This document shows, in pieces, positions 1 to 9,113 of a DNA stretch of 64,000 nucleotides. The first letter of the stretch is position 1. The number at the start of each line of letters is the position of its first letter. The translations under genes were made by a program, and so were the position numbers. The stretch is from Actinobacillus suis ATCC 33415. Lineage in GTDB: Bacteria; Pseudomonadota; Gammaproteobacteria; Enterobacterales; Pasteurellaceae. The stretch lies in NCBI RefSeq assembly GCF_000739435.1, contig NZ_CP009159.1, forward strand, positions 1,116,001-1,180,000, given 5' to 3'. Below the pieces are notes generated by a model. That model searched no databases. It was given only the letters and a program-made list of their open reading frames with translations, and was not told where the DNA came from.

Positions 1-51
1 GAACGTACCTTAAACCTTATTTACCCAAACTGGATTAACGAACTCAATTAA
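1..51 (+). CDS. 3' end of an unidentified gene (partial)
   Basis: An open frame enters from the left edge and ends at TAA 49-51, giving a 16-residue tail ending PNWINELN. It stops two bases before the yqcC start, so it is probably the upstream member of a yqcC-truC operon. The tail is too short to identify the protein. Confidence 0.5.
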   Translation, partial: ERTLNLIYPNWINELN

Positions 52-53
52 AT

Positions 54-365
54 ATGAAAACCAAAGTTAGACAACATTTAACCGATTTAGAAATTGCATT
101 ACGCACTCATAAGCAATGGGATGCGGTTGCACCGAGCTTGGAAGATTTAGCGAACGATCAACCGTTTTGTCTCGGCACGCTTAGCCCGACTCAATGGTTA
201 CAATGGATTTTTATTCCCCGTATGCACGCACTTTTAGACGCCGGTGCAGATTTACCTCGCAACTTTTCGATTACGCCTTACTTGGAAGAAGCCCTAAAAG
301 ACGAAAGCTATTTAAAAGCGATTCATCAGCCGGTGTTATTGATTGAATTATTATTAAAGGACTAA
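54..365 (+). CDS. yqcC: YqcC family protein
   Basis: A 103-residue protein of the YqcC/DUF446 family, small and helical, of unknown biochemical role. The family core is recognisable in the middle (QPFCLGTLSPTQWLQWIFIP, about residues 37-56). The gene abuts truC: its stop TAA 363-365 is followed directly by the truC ATG at 366. The same pairing is known in enterobacteria and Haemophilus, which supports the call and suggests translational coupling. The link to tRNA modification is inferred from context only. Confidence 0.88.
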   Translation: MKTKVRQHLTDLEIALRTHKQWDAVAPSLEDLANDQPFCLGTLSPTQWLQWIFIPRMHALLDAGADLPRNFSITPYLEEALKDESYLKAIHQPVLLIELLLKD

Positions 366-1094
366 ATGGAACTTGAAATTTTATACCGTGATGATGAACT
401 GATTGCAATCAACAAACCGGCTGGAATGTTAGTCCACCGCTCATGGCTGGATAAACACGAAACGCAATTTGCGATGCAAACATTACGTGATCAAATCGGT
501 CAACACGTTTTTCCGATTCATCGCTTAGATCGCCCGACTTCCGGTGTGTTATTGTTTGCATTAAATAGTGAAATGGCTCGCCTAATGAGCGAGCAATTTG
601 AACAGCATCAAATGGAAAAAGGTTATTTAGCGATAGTACGAGGTTATCTGCTTGATAAAGGCGAGATCGATTATCCGCTAAAAGTGATTTTAGACAAGAT
701 TGCCGATAAGTTTTCTCAACCGAAAGAAGCGCAACAAGCGGTCACTTTTTACCAAAATCTTGCCAGTGTCGAAATGCCTTATCCGGCGGGCAAACATCAA
801 ACCGCACGTTACAGTTTGGTTGAATTATTACCGAAAACTGGGCGTAAACATCAATTGCGCCGCCATATGAAGCATTTATTTCATCCAATTATGGGCGATA
901 CAAAATACGGTGACTTACACCAAAATCGTACCTTAACCGAGAAAACCGGTTGCGACCGATTAATGTTACATTCGCATTTTTTAAAATTTACACACCCAAA
1001 AACAGCGCAAAAAATTGAAGTTTTTGCACCGCTTGATGAGCAATGGCAACGTTTATTTATACAATTTAATTGGCAATTTAGCCATTTTTATTAG
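366..1094 (+). CDS. truC: tRNA pseudouridine(65) synthase TruC
   Basis: A 242-residue RluA-type pseudouridine synthase. The catalytic aspartate lies in the motif HRLDRPTSG (about residues 51-59), and there is no N-terminal S4 domain, as expected for TruC. TruC converts U65 of certain tRNAs to pseudouridine. The second conserved block (GRKHQLRRHMKHLFHPIMGD) is near residues 158-177. Length matches the family (about 240-260). It follows yqcC with no gap. Confidence 0.93.
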   Translation: MELEILYRDDELIAINKPAGMLVHRSWLDKHETQFAMQTLRDQIGQHVFPIHRLDRPTSGVLLFALNSEMARLMSEQFEQHQMEKGYLAIVRGYLLDKGEIDYPLKVILDKIADKFSQPKEAQQAVTFYQNLASVEMPYPAGKHQTARYSLVELLPKTGRKHQLRRHMKHLFHPIMGDTKYGDLHQNRTLTEKTGCDRLMLHSHFLKFTHPKTAQKIEVFAPLDEQWQRLFIQFNWQFSHFY

Positions 1095-1110
1095 ACATTA
1101 AGGATTCTAT

Positions 1111-1275
1111 ATGGATAATGCTCTACTTTCTTTAACCCATGAACAGCAACAAGCTGCTGTAGAACAAATTCAAGAACTGATGGCACAAGGCGTGGGCAGT
1201 GGCGAAGCGATTCAAATTATTGCTAATCGTCTAAGAGAAGCACATCAAAAAAATACTTCGGAGAACAATTCATGA
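1111..1275 (+). CDS. yoaH: YoaH family small protein
   Basis: A 54-residue frame beginning [20 protein letters not shown] and continuing [20 protein letters not shown], typical of the YoaH (UPF0181) family, whose function is unknown. An AAGGA ribosome-binding site (1099-1103) lies upstream. The stop TGA (1273-1275) overlaps the next gene's ATG (1272) as ATGA, implying translational coupling. It is easily missed because of its length, but family match, ribosome-binding site and coupling agree. Confidence 0.85.
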   Translation: MDNALLSLTHEQQQAAVEQIQELMAQGVGSGEAIQIIANRLREAHQKNTSENNS

Positions 1276-1724
1276 AAAAATTATTTGCACTTGCACTCAC
1301 AGCGGTGAGCGTTTCAAGTTATGCAGAAACTAAACCGGCGGTTAACACTCAGCCAATGCTCAGAATGCAAGTTTTCGATATGAGCAGTAACGTGCCAAGC
1401 CCTGTGGCAAACAATCAGCTTTCACTCAGCAAAAAACACCAACTTTGTTGGGTTGCATTCAATATGCCGTTTAAAGCATCTAACCAAGTGGTTGAAGTTT
1501 TACAAGCTCCTTCAACCTTAAAAGTAACGTCTGAAGACGGTAATGTGGTTTCAACATCTGATCAACAAACTCACCGCATTACTACATTATTAAAAAGTTC
1601 GAATAACGAACGCTTAGATAAATGTTGGGGCTTTGAAAAGACTGACCCGACTGGGAAATATAGCCTCACGATTCAAGTGAACGATGTAGTATTCCCTCCA
1701 CAACCGTTTGAAGTTGTAAAATAA
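1272..1724 (+). CDS. secreted protein of unknown function
   Basis: A 150-residue protein with a clear Sec signal peptide ([20 protein letters not shown], cleavage expected after SYA near residue 18), so probably periplasmic. The mature part has two cysteines (in LCWVAF and KCWGFE) that could form a disulfide; each is followed by Trp. The end, [20 protein letters not shown], suggests a beta-sandwich. I do not recognise a named family. It is coupled to the YoaH-like gene by an ATGA overlap and followed by a strong hairpin terminator. Confidence 0.75.
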   Translation: MKKLFALALTAVSVSSYAETKPAVNTQPMLRMQVFDMSSNVPSPVANNQLSLSKKHQLCWVAFNMPFKASNQVVEVLQAPSTLKVTSEDGNVVSTSDQQTHRITTLLKSSNNERLDKCWGFEKTDPTGKYSLTIQVNDVVFPPQPFEVVK

Positions 1725-1730
1725 ATAAGC

Positions 1731-1762
1731 AAAACGCCACTTGTACCGTGGCGTTCTTTTTT
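1731..1762. terminator. bidirectional intrinsic terminator
   Basis: The 8-bp arms AACGCCAC (1733-1740) and GTGGCGTT (1748-1755) flank a 7-base loop and are followed by a T-run on the plus strand. It lies between two convergent genes and could serve both. Confidence 0.85.
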
Positions 1763-2600
1763 AGTTTTTTGCTAAACGTTGTTCGATTTTTGCTAGATTT
1801 TCTTCAAAATAGGTTTTGCTTGTTAAATATTGCTGCGCTTCTGTCCAACTGTTCAACTGCAAACCTGATAATTGGCTAAAGTTGCCTAATACTTCCAAAT
1901 CTTGTTCAACGGTACGAATATAATCCGCTAATTGTTGCAGTAACACCTCGCCGGAACTACTCTCGAGCGCTTTGCTAATTTGTTGCTTAAATTTAACCGC
2001 TTGTCCAACTAAATAGCCTCGTTGCGCTTTGCTTAAATTGCTAAACCACATACCGTCTTGGCGTGGAATTTGTTTTAGTAAAGCCAATATATCAGTTAAG
2101 CTGCCGCTTTTAAGTTCCAGCTCTAATTCACAAATTGCTTCTTCGCCAAAACCGTTTTTGATCATACCTTGATCCAACGCCACTTCAATTTGCGATTGAT
2201 TAAGCCCAATTAGCCATTTACGGCGAGTAAAATCGGTACTAAAAGTTGGCGAAAGTTGCTGCGCAATCTGTTCCGCTTGTGGGATTTGCAAATTAAAGTG
2301 CGAATTTAACCGCTTGAAATCCGGCTGATAGCTTTCCAACGGTAAGTTATATTCGGGGCGAATATGCAACCCATCGACAATTTCACCCTTGGTTTTTAAA
2401 GTCATCTCGTACTTTTGATTATGGTTACGCACTCGCAACCCCATTTTTTGCTGGGCAAAAAATTGTTCCGGCGTATCAAAATAAGTGTTCCCTAATATAT
2501 CAGTCGCTTGCGACAAAACATTCTGTTGCGTAAACCAATCCGCCAATGTTTCTACATTCTCCGCTTTTAGCATGATTTTTAGCTCAATTTCATTTTCCAT
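1761..2600 (-). CDS. CYTH domain protein, probable inorganic triphosphatase
   Basis: A 279-residue protein starting MENEIELK, the ExExK signature (E4, E6, K8) of the CYTH (triphosphate tunnel metalloenzyme) fold. Further conserved strands follow: YFDTPEQFF near 41-49, MGLRVRNH near 53-60, MTLKTKG near 66-72, and an ELELK strand in the middle. The closest characterised relative is E. coli YgiF, an inorganic triphosphatase. YgiF has about 430 residues with a C-terminal CHAD domain; here only about 80 residues follow the CYTH part, so the CHAD region is missing or much reduced. Function is inferred from the fold. Confidence 0.8.
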   Translation of the reverse strand: MENEIELKIMLKAENVETLADWFTQQNVLSQATDILGNTYFDTPEQFFAQQKMGLRVRNHNQKYEMTLKTKGEIVDGLHIRPEYNLPLESYQPDFKRLNSHFNLQIPQAEQIAQQLSPTFSTDFTRRKWLIGLNQSQIEVALDQGMIKNGFGEEAICELELELKSGSLTDILALLKQIPRQDGMWFSNLSKAQRGYLVGQAVKFKQQISKALESSSGEVLLQQLADYIRTVEQDLEVLGNFSQLSGLQLNSWTEAQQYLTSKTYFEENLAKIEQRLAKN

Positions 2601-2624
2601 TAAGGTATCCCGTTTATTTAGTTG

Positions 2625-2630
2625 TATAAT
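2625..2630 (+). promoter_or_regulatory. -10 element upstream of ycjX
   Basis: A perfect TATAAT lies 37 bases before the chosen ycjX ATG (2667). A TTG-initiated extension of the frame from 2622 would run through this element, which argues for the downstream start. No convincing -35 hexamer is seen. Confidence 0.45.
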
Positions 2631-2666
2631 TTGTTTTATTTTAGCAATTTACAGCGTATTCGAGAA

Positions 2667-4076
2667 ATGTTTAACAAAATCCAAAACAAACTGCACAAAT
2701 TTGTGCAACGCGGTTTAGATAATCATCTTCGCCTTGCCGTGACCGGTTTAAGTCGTAGCGGCAAAACCGCCTTTATTACCAGTTTTGTCGATCAGCTATT
2801 GCATATCAATAAAGACAGCCATGCACACGTCAATTTATTTGGTGCAGCACGCAATGGGCAAATTCTCTCGGTGAAACGAGTTGAACAAGGCGATTTAACC
2901 ATTCCTCGTTTTGAATACGATAAAAACCGTCAATGTTTGGAAAATGATCCGCCGGTATGGGCGCCTTCTACTACCGGTATCAGCGAAATTCGCTTAGCGA
3001 TCCGCTACCAACGCCAAGACGGTTTAATCAAACATTTAAAAGAAACCGGTACGCTCTACTTGGATATTTTCGATTATCCGGGCGAATGGCTGTTAGACTT
3101 ACCGCTACTCACACAATCTTTCAAGCAATGGTCGCAAGCTCAGCAATTAGTGCATAAAGGAAAACGTATGGAACTGGCACAGCCTTGGTTACAAGCAGTC
3201 AAAAACTTAGATCTTTTTGCCAAAGCAGACGAAAACCAACTTGCCGAATTAAGCGAAATTTACACCGCTTATTTGTTGGAATGTAAACAAGCCGGTATGC
3301 AATATATTCAGCCGGGGCGATTTGTCTTACCGACTGAAAATTCAAAAGGTGCGCCGATTTTTCAATTCTTCCCGTTATTAGATTTAAGCGAAACCGATTG
3401 GGAAAAACTGGAAACCGCCCCAGCAAACAGTACCTTTCAAATGCTGAAAAAGCGTTATACGCAATATCAGCAAAAGATTGTTAAACCGTTTTATGAAGAC
3501 TATTTTTCACAATTCGACCGCCAAGTGATTCTTGCCGATTGTTTAACGCCGTTAAATCACAGCTTAGAGGCATTTTTAGAAATGAAAATCGGCTTGCAAC
3601 AATTATTCAAGCATTTTCATTACGGCAACCGTTCGCTGTTTCACCGCCTGTTTTCGTCCAATATCGATAAGCTATTATTTGTCGCAACCAAAGCAGATCA
3701 TATCACCAGCGATCAGCTACCAAATTTAGAAAGCTTGATGCGCCAGTTAGTGCAAGAAGGCGGACGACACGCCGCTTTTGACGGTATTGAAACCGGCTAT
3801 CACGCCATTTCGGCGATCCGAGCGACCGATCCAGTAGTTGTTACCCAAAACGGTACACAAATTAAAGCGATTCGAGGCATTCGTTCAACCGATAAAAAAC
3901 AAGTGACGCTTTACCCCGGTACCGTACCAAGCCGATTACCTGATGCAAACTATTGGCAATTTAACCGTTTTGAGTTCGACCAGTTTGAACCGAAACCGCT
4001 CGCCTACGGTGAGCCAATTCCGCATTTACGTATGGATGCGGTATTACAATTCTTATTGGCGGATATGTTGGAATAA
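2667..4076 (+). CDS. ycjX: YcjX family P-loop ATPase/GTPase-like protein
   Basis: A 469-residue protein of the YcjX/DUF463 family. The N-terminal HLRLAVTGLSRSGKTAFITS contains a Walker A motif (GLSRSGKT, 27-34), and DIFDYPGEWLLDLP is the family's switch-like block. The C-terminal half has the conserved FHYGNRSLFHRLFS and KLLFVATKADH segments, the latter a nucleotide-specificity motif. E. coli YcjX is stress-inducible and paired with YcjF; no ycjF follows here. The start at 2667 (MFNKIQNKL) aligns with the family. Cellular role is not established. Confidence 0.88.
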   Translation: MFNKIQNKLHKFVQRGLDNHLRLAVTGLSRSGKTAFITSFVDQLLHINKDSHAHVNLFGAARNGQILSVKRVEQGDLTIPRFEYDKNRQCLENDPPVWAPSTTGISEIRLAIRYQRQDGLIKHLKETGTLYLDIFDYPGEWLLDLPLLTQSFKQWSQAQQLVHKGKRMELAQPWLQAVKNLDLFAKADENQLAELSEIYTAYLLECKQAGMQYIQPGRFVLPTENSKGAPIFQFFPLLDLSETDWEKLETAPANSTFQMLKKRYTQYQQKIVKPFYEDYFSQFDRQVILADCLTPLNHSLEAFLEMKIGLQQLFKHFHYGNRSLFHRLFSSNIDKLLFVATKADHITSDQLPNLESLMRQLVQEGGRHAAFDGIETGYHAISAIRATDPVVVTQNGTQIKAIRGIRSTDKKQVTLYPGTVPSRLPDANYWQFNRFEFDQFEPKPLAYGEPIPHLRMDAVLQFLLADMLE

Positions 4077-4087
4077 ATCAATTAACA

Positions 4088-4128
4088 TAAAAAAGCACGT
4101 AGCTAACTGAATAGATACGTGCTTTTTC
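4088..4128. terminator. hairpin terminator after ycjX
   Basis: The arms AAAAAGCACGTA and TACGTGCTTTTT surround a 14-base loop (about 4090-4126). A-run and T-run flanks make it usable from both strands, fitting the convergent gene that ends at 4130. Confidence 0.8.
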
Positions 4129-4129
4129 A

Positions 4130-4483
4130 TTACTTTTTACTTCGCTTATAAACTAACCATCCTATCGGTATCCCAATAAGTCCCAATCCAAAACTTTTCC
4201 AATCATAACTAAAGATCTCATGTCCCGGGTAGCAGAAAGTAATAATAGAAAACTGTACTAAATGAATAAAAATACCTGTGAAATAGGTATAAAGCACTAC
4301 AGAAAGCTTTCTTTTCCACCATTGTAACTGTTTTCTACAAGCCAAAAATAGATAAATAACAAATATCCAAGTTATGAATGACACAGAAATATACTGACCA
4401 GAAACCGCTAAGAATAGATAGTGTGTCGCAAAATATAAATATAAAAAGATCGAATAGAAAAGCCAAATAATCCCCAAAGTCAT
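4130..4483 (-). CDS. small membrane protein of unknown function
   Basis: A 117-residue very hydrophobic protein with about four predicted membrane segments: residues 3-27, 33-49, 62-82 and 98-111. It has a basic loop (CRKQLQWWKRK) and a basic tail (VYKRSKK). I do not recognise a family. Base composition is more AT-rich than the neighbours, and codon use (many ATA, TTA) looks less adapted, which may mean recent acquisition or relaxed constraint. It stands alone between two plus-strand genes. Confidence 0.55.
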   Translation of the reverse strand: MTLGIIWLFYSIFLYLYFATHYLFLAVSGQYISVSFITWIFVIYLFLACRKQLQWWKRKLSVVLYTYFTGIFIHLVQFSIITFCYPGHEIFSYDWKSFGLGLIGIPIGWLVYKRSKK

Positions 4484-4738
4484 ACTTTTATCCTTAAACT
4501 TTATAAAATGCGGTAAGCCCGATGAATTGAATAAGTGCTAAAAAAGCTTACTCGCTATAGTATATATAAAAATGTTTGCTCAAAATGCGAACAACACCGC
4601 AATTTAGGGTAATTCTTATCCATTATGCAAAAATTTTCACAAATTTAACCGCTTGTCGCTTGATTTTAAACGGTTACTGTTCACTGTTAGGCAGCTTTGC
4701 GGTAGAATCTTATAAATTTTTCTCAATCTTTTTAAATT

Positions 4739-5218
4739 ATGGCAAAAAAACCAAAAGTAGCTTCGAATACGATTGCACTAAATAAGCGTGCTCGTCATGA
4801 ATATTTTATCGAAGAAGAAATTGAAGCCGGCTTAGAATTACAAGGCTGGGAAGTAAAATCGCTGCGTGCCGGCAAGGCGAATATCGGCGACAGTTACGTG
4901 ACATTTCGTAACGGCGAAGCATTTCTATTCGGTGCAACTATCACCCCATTAAATATGGCTTCTACTCACATTGTTTGTGATCCGACTCGCACCCGTAAAT
5001 TACTATTGAATAAACGTGAACTGGATTCGCTATTCGGTAAAGTAAATCGAGACGGCATGACGGTTGTAGCATTATCGCTCTACTGGAAAAATGCGTGGGC
5101 GAAAGTGAAAGTCGGCGTGGCAAAAGGTAAAAAATTACACGATAAACGTGAAGACATTAAAGACCGTGAATGGCAAGTAGCGAAACAGCGTATTATGAAA
5201 AACGCAAATCGTGGCTAA
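4739..5218 (+). CDS. smpB: SsrA-binding protein SmpB
   Basis: A 159-residue SmpB, partner of tmRNA in trans-translation rescue of stalled ribosomes. It opens [20 protein letters not shown] and carries the core blocks [21 protein letters not shown] and [12 protein letters not shown]. The basic C-terminal tail ([17 protein letters not shown], then KQRIMK) is the helix that enters the mRNA channel. Length equals the usual 155-160. No tmRNA gene is seen in the window. An uptake-signal core (4648-4656) lies upstream. Confidence 0.97.
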
Positions 5219-5223
5219 TTTCA

Positions 5224-5317
5224 AAAACTACGGATAACAGCAAGCACGGAACAAGCGGTTAAATTTGACCCGTTTTTTGCCTCTCCGAGCCATCTGTGCC
5301 GTCCGTGGTCACAATTA
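5224..5317. repeat. imperfect palindromic intergenic repeat, copy 1
   Basis: The smpB-serS gap carries an imperfect inverted repeat: CTACGGATAACAGCAAGCACGG on the left (to 5249) against CATCTGTGCCGTCCGTGGTC on the right, with an uptake-signal core ACAAGCGGT (5251-5259) inside. It resembles a second element at 13449-13543. Both are variants of an ACCACRGATNACACGGAT theme. Confidence 0.5.
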
Positions 5318-5332
5318 AAAATTAAGGAATAA

Positions 5333-6643
<1,311 letters not shown>

Positions 6644-6662
6644 TTACTCTACTGAAATAAAC

Positions 6663-6716
6663 ACAAGCGGTCTGAATTTGTTCATTTTTTGCAAATTCAG
6701 ACCGCTTATTTTTTTA
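6663..6716. terminator. terminator built from paired uptake signals
   Basis: AAGCGGTCTGAATTTG (6665-6680) pairs with CAAATTCAGACCGCTT (6692-6707), followed by a T-run. The arms contain the uptake-signal core in opposite orientations. It separates serS from the convergent dcuC. Confidence 0.9.
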
Positions 6717-6724
6717 TTGCTATA

Positions 6725-8017
6725 TTACAGCATAAACAACGCTAAAAATAATGTTGCTAAAATCATACCGGGTGCGGTACGTTTTACCATTTCGACCGGA
6801 CTGACCATCGCAAGCCCCGCACAAACAATCGTTACCCCGGCAATCGGTGACATTGTACGACCGATAGCACCGGCAATCGCTGCCGCCATCCCTAAATTCA
6901 CGTGGGTATAACCTAATTCCACTGCGTGTGGTGTTACTGCAGTATTAAACGCAATTGCCGCCGCATCACCCGAGCCGGTCACAATTCCCATTAAAAATGG
7001 CCCGATAGTCGCCCCCCAACGCACAAATTCATTTGAGTGCTTAAGGAATTCAATTGCAGAGTCCACCGCACCGGTTGCTTTTAAGCCTGAAACAAACACA
7101 CTTGCTGCAATAATAATACCTAATACATTGGCATACGAATTCCCCATACCGTTGAAAAATTCTTCGGTAATTTTAACCGGCGAAATACGTGTCACGATAA
7201 TCGCATAAATCGCACCGATTAACATTGCTTGCGGCACGCCCATTTGGGTCCATTCTAAGCCCGGTGTCTTTTGTAATTCCGTCCCGCCGATAACAAGAAT
7301 AATTAACGGCAATAACGGTGCAAGTGCATATAACGGATTAACGCCGCTAAATTTAGTTTCTGCATTTTGTTGCTCAGCTAAATAAGCTTTACGGTGTTCC
7401 TCACCATAATCTTTCAAAATAATTGCCATGACCGTCAAAGCAATCGCTCCGATAACACCGGCAATCGTTGTATAAGGTGCATGGGCTAAATTCACTTCGG
7501 TAATGGTTAAATTTGACATTTCACTTAACATTGCCGAATGAGAAGAACCCGGACTCATCATTGAACCAAACGTACCGGCTAAAATTGCCGCCCCTGCGGT
7601 TGCCGGACGTACACCTGCACTTTTTAATACCGGAATTAAAGTTGCCCCTACCGCTGCCGCACAGCCTGCTGCGGATGGAATTGCAATATTGATAAAGAAA
7701 GTCAGAATCGTTGCAATCGGAATCAAAAAGAATTTCAAACCGCTTAACGGTTTAGTAAGTAAATGCACCAAATGCGTATCGCATTGGGTATATTTCATCA
7801 CATAAGCAAACCCCATACTGGCACAAATCGCCATAATCAGACCGCTTGAAGTCATTGATTTAGAAAAGGCATCTAATGCTCCCATCGGATTAAGCGTTAC
7901 AATCGACATAATCAGACCGATACCGATTAGCACGGTTCTTGTTTCATATTTTTTTATCAGTAGGTAAACTGTGACTAAAATGCCGATAATGGCAACAAAA
8001 GGTTTAAGTTCATACAT
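6725..8017 (-). CDS. dcuC: anaerobic C4-dicarboxylate transporter, DcuC family
   Basis: A 430-residue polytopic inner-membrane protein with about 11-12 hydrophobic segments, matching the DcuC family (fumarate/succinate exchange or succinate efflux under anaerobic growth). Recognisable family stretches include PSAAGCAAAVGATLIPVLKS and AAILAGTFGSMMSPGSSHSA. The start at 8017 (MYELKPFV) has an AAGGAA site 8-9 bases upstream; a frame extending to 8161 runs back into pepE and lacks such a site. It follows pepE by 10 bases, so the two are cotranscribed. E. coli DcuC is slightly longer (461). Confidence 0.9.
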   Translation of the reverse strand: MYELKPFVAIIGILVTVYLLIKKYETRTVLIGIGLIMSIVTLNPMGALDAFSKSMTSSGLIMAICASMGFAYVMKYTQCDTHLVHLLTKPLSGLKFFLIPIATILTFFINIAIPSAAGCAAAVGATLIPVLKSAGVRPATAGAAILAGTFGSMMSPGSSHSAMLSEMSNLTITEVNLAHAPYTTIAGVIGAIALTVMAIILKDYGEEHRKAYLAEQQNAETKFSGVNPLYALAPLLPLIILVIGGTELQKTPGLEWTQMGVPQAMLIGAIYAIIVTRISPVKITEEFFNGMGNSYANVLGIIIAASVFVSGLKATGAVDSAIEFLKHSNEFVRWGATIGPFLMGIVTGSGDAAAIAFNTAVTPHAVELGYTHVNLGMAAAIAGAIGRTMSPIAGVTIVCAGLAMVSPVEMVKRTAPGMILATLFLALFML

Positions 8018-8027
8018 AACAAATTCC

Positions 8028-8732
8028 TTAGTAATTAAATGTTGAATTAACTGCTTTTCTGACAAGCTGCATTTTTTCACTAAAACAGAGAATATCTTGC
8101 TCACCGAGTACGGTCGCTTGTTCACCTTGAATATGTAATGCTGTCCCTTCCAGCAGCGCATAAACCTGAGCTTGGGGGTTAACGATCAAAAATTCTTCCA
8201 AGCGCTCTTCTCGACTCTCGCCATTATGTCCTTGCATTTTGCCGGAAATAAAATGTGGATTAATTTGATGTGGAAAGAGATTTAACGCATTAAAAGACGG
8301 TGGGTAAGTAATCGGCATATCATTAGTGGTCATAATAGAACTACCAGCAACATTTGCACCGGCACTCCAACCGAAATAAGGTGTACCACTATTTACTTTG
8401 GAGCGGATAACATCCAGTAAATTATGTTCATACATTTGCTCCAATAAGCAGAAAGTATTACCGCCACCAATCGCAATCACATCCGCCTGTTCAATAAGAT
8501 CACGATGTTGTTTACCTCGATGTACCGATACGATTTCAACCTCTAAAGATTGTAATGCGTTTTTTACGGTTGCTTCATACTCATCCAATGAACGACGTAC
8601 GCCTGCATAAGGAACAAAAGCGACTTTCTTACCCTTATAATCAGCTAAAAATTGTGCCAGCCAAGGCAAAGTATGCACTAAATAAGCGGTATCTTTATAT
8701 TTTGAACCGCTCATCAACAACATATTTTTCAT
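8028..8732 (-). CDS. pepE: peptidase E (alpha-aspartyl dipeptidase)
   Basis: A 234-residue member of peptidase family S51, cytoplasmic. The nucleophile serine lies in GWSAGANV (S123), and IAIGGGNTF and NPHFISG are typical further blocks; the family uses a Ser-His-Glu triad. It cleaves dipeptides with N-terminal aspartate. The stop is 10 bases before dcuC, so the operon would release aspartate next to a C4-dicarboxylate carrier. The start has AGGAGAAT ahead of it (minus strand, 8738-8745). FNR-like boxes lie upstream at 8813-8826 and 8913-8926. Confidence 0.93.
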   Translation of the reverse strand: MKNMLLMSGSKYKDTAYLVHTLPWLAQFLADYKGKKVAFVPYAGVRRSLDEYEATVKNALQSLEVEIVSVHRGKQHRDLIEQADVIAIGGGNTFCLLEQMYEHNLLDVIRSKVNSGTPYFGWSAGANVAGSSIMTTNDMPITYPPSFNALNLFPHQINPHFISGKMQGHNGESREERLEEFLIVNPQAQVYALLEGTALHIQGEQATVLGEQDILCFSEKMQLVRKAVNSTFNY

Positions 8733-8812
8733 ATGTGATTCTCCTTTTGTTAGATCTCTTGCCTCATTATCTTGTGATAGAAATAAAAAGCAAAAATAAG
8801 ATATTACTTTTT

Positions 8813-8826
8813 TTGACGCTTATCAC
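8813..8826 (-). promoter_or_regulatory. FNR-like box upstream of pepE-dcuC (8/10 match)
   Basis: TTGACGCTTATCAC matches the FNR consensus TTGAT-N4-ATCAA at 8 of 10 positions, 81 bases before the pepE ATG. An anaerobic role fits the dcuC partner, but the match is partial. Confidence 0.4.
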
Positions 8827-8912
8827 AAAATGACTTGAGATTTCGTTATGTAAATAATTTTTTGTATAAAAAACACACCACTCAAAAAGTTCTGTAAAGT
8901 TACATAAATTAA

Positions 8913-8926
8913 TTGATTTAAATCAA
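8913..8926. promoter_or_regulatory. perfect FNR box in the pepE / excalibur-gene divergent region
   Basis: TTGATTTAAATCAA is an exact symmetrical match to the FNR consensus. On the minus strand a TATACA (8863-8868) could be a pepE -10 with a start near 8856, placing the box near -63, close to a class I activating position. On the plus strand TTGATT (8913-8918) and TATAAA (8936-8941) are 17 bases apart, so the same box would cover the -35 of a rightward promoter and could repress it without oxygen. Promoter assignments are inferred. Confidence 0.65.
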
Positions 8927-8947
8927 TATTTATAATATAAAAACAAG

Positions 8948-9095
8948 ATAGACTTTTATCGCTGTCAAGGCGGAGGTCTTACCTTAAGGGAGTAAAATAA
9001 TTTTAATTTATACCTCCTGCGCCAAAAACTGAGAAATTCCGACTTAATAAATATAATTATTTCCATTGTTTTTGGCGCTTATTTTATTTTTTTAG
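8948..9095 (+). ncRNA. candidate structured leader with alternative terminator
   Basis: Upstream of the excalibur-domain gene two mutually exclusive folds are visible. Fold 1: GGCG-GAGGT (8969-8977) pairs with ACCTC (9012-9016) and CGCC (9020-9023), enclosing a small UUAC/GUAA hairpin. Fold 2: GCGCCAAAAAC (9019-9029) pairs perfectly with GTTTTTGGCGC (9068-9078), followed by a T-rich tract (TTATTTTATTTTTTT), as in an intrinsic terminator; GAAAT/ATTTC can pair inside the loop. CGCC at 9020-9023 is shared, as between aptamer and expression platform. I could not match it to a known riboswitch class. It may instead be a terminated small RNA. Confidence 0.5.
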
Positions 9096-9113
9096 CTTAT
9101 ATAGGAATTAATA

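Noticed and set aside
2485..2718. 77-residue plus-strand frame spanning the CYTH gene start and ycjX start
   Set aside because: It runs antisense to the CYTH start and then out of frame into ycjX; ycjX with its own -10 explains the region.
8018..8161. 48-residue N-terminal extension of DcuC
   Set aside because: It overlaps the end of pepE and lacks a ribosome-binding site, while ATG 8017 has AAGGAA.
8555..8833. 92-residue plus-strand frame across the pepE start
   Set aside because: It is antisense to the pepE N-terminus and its upstream control region and has no recognisable domain.
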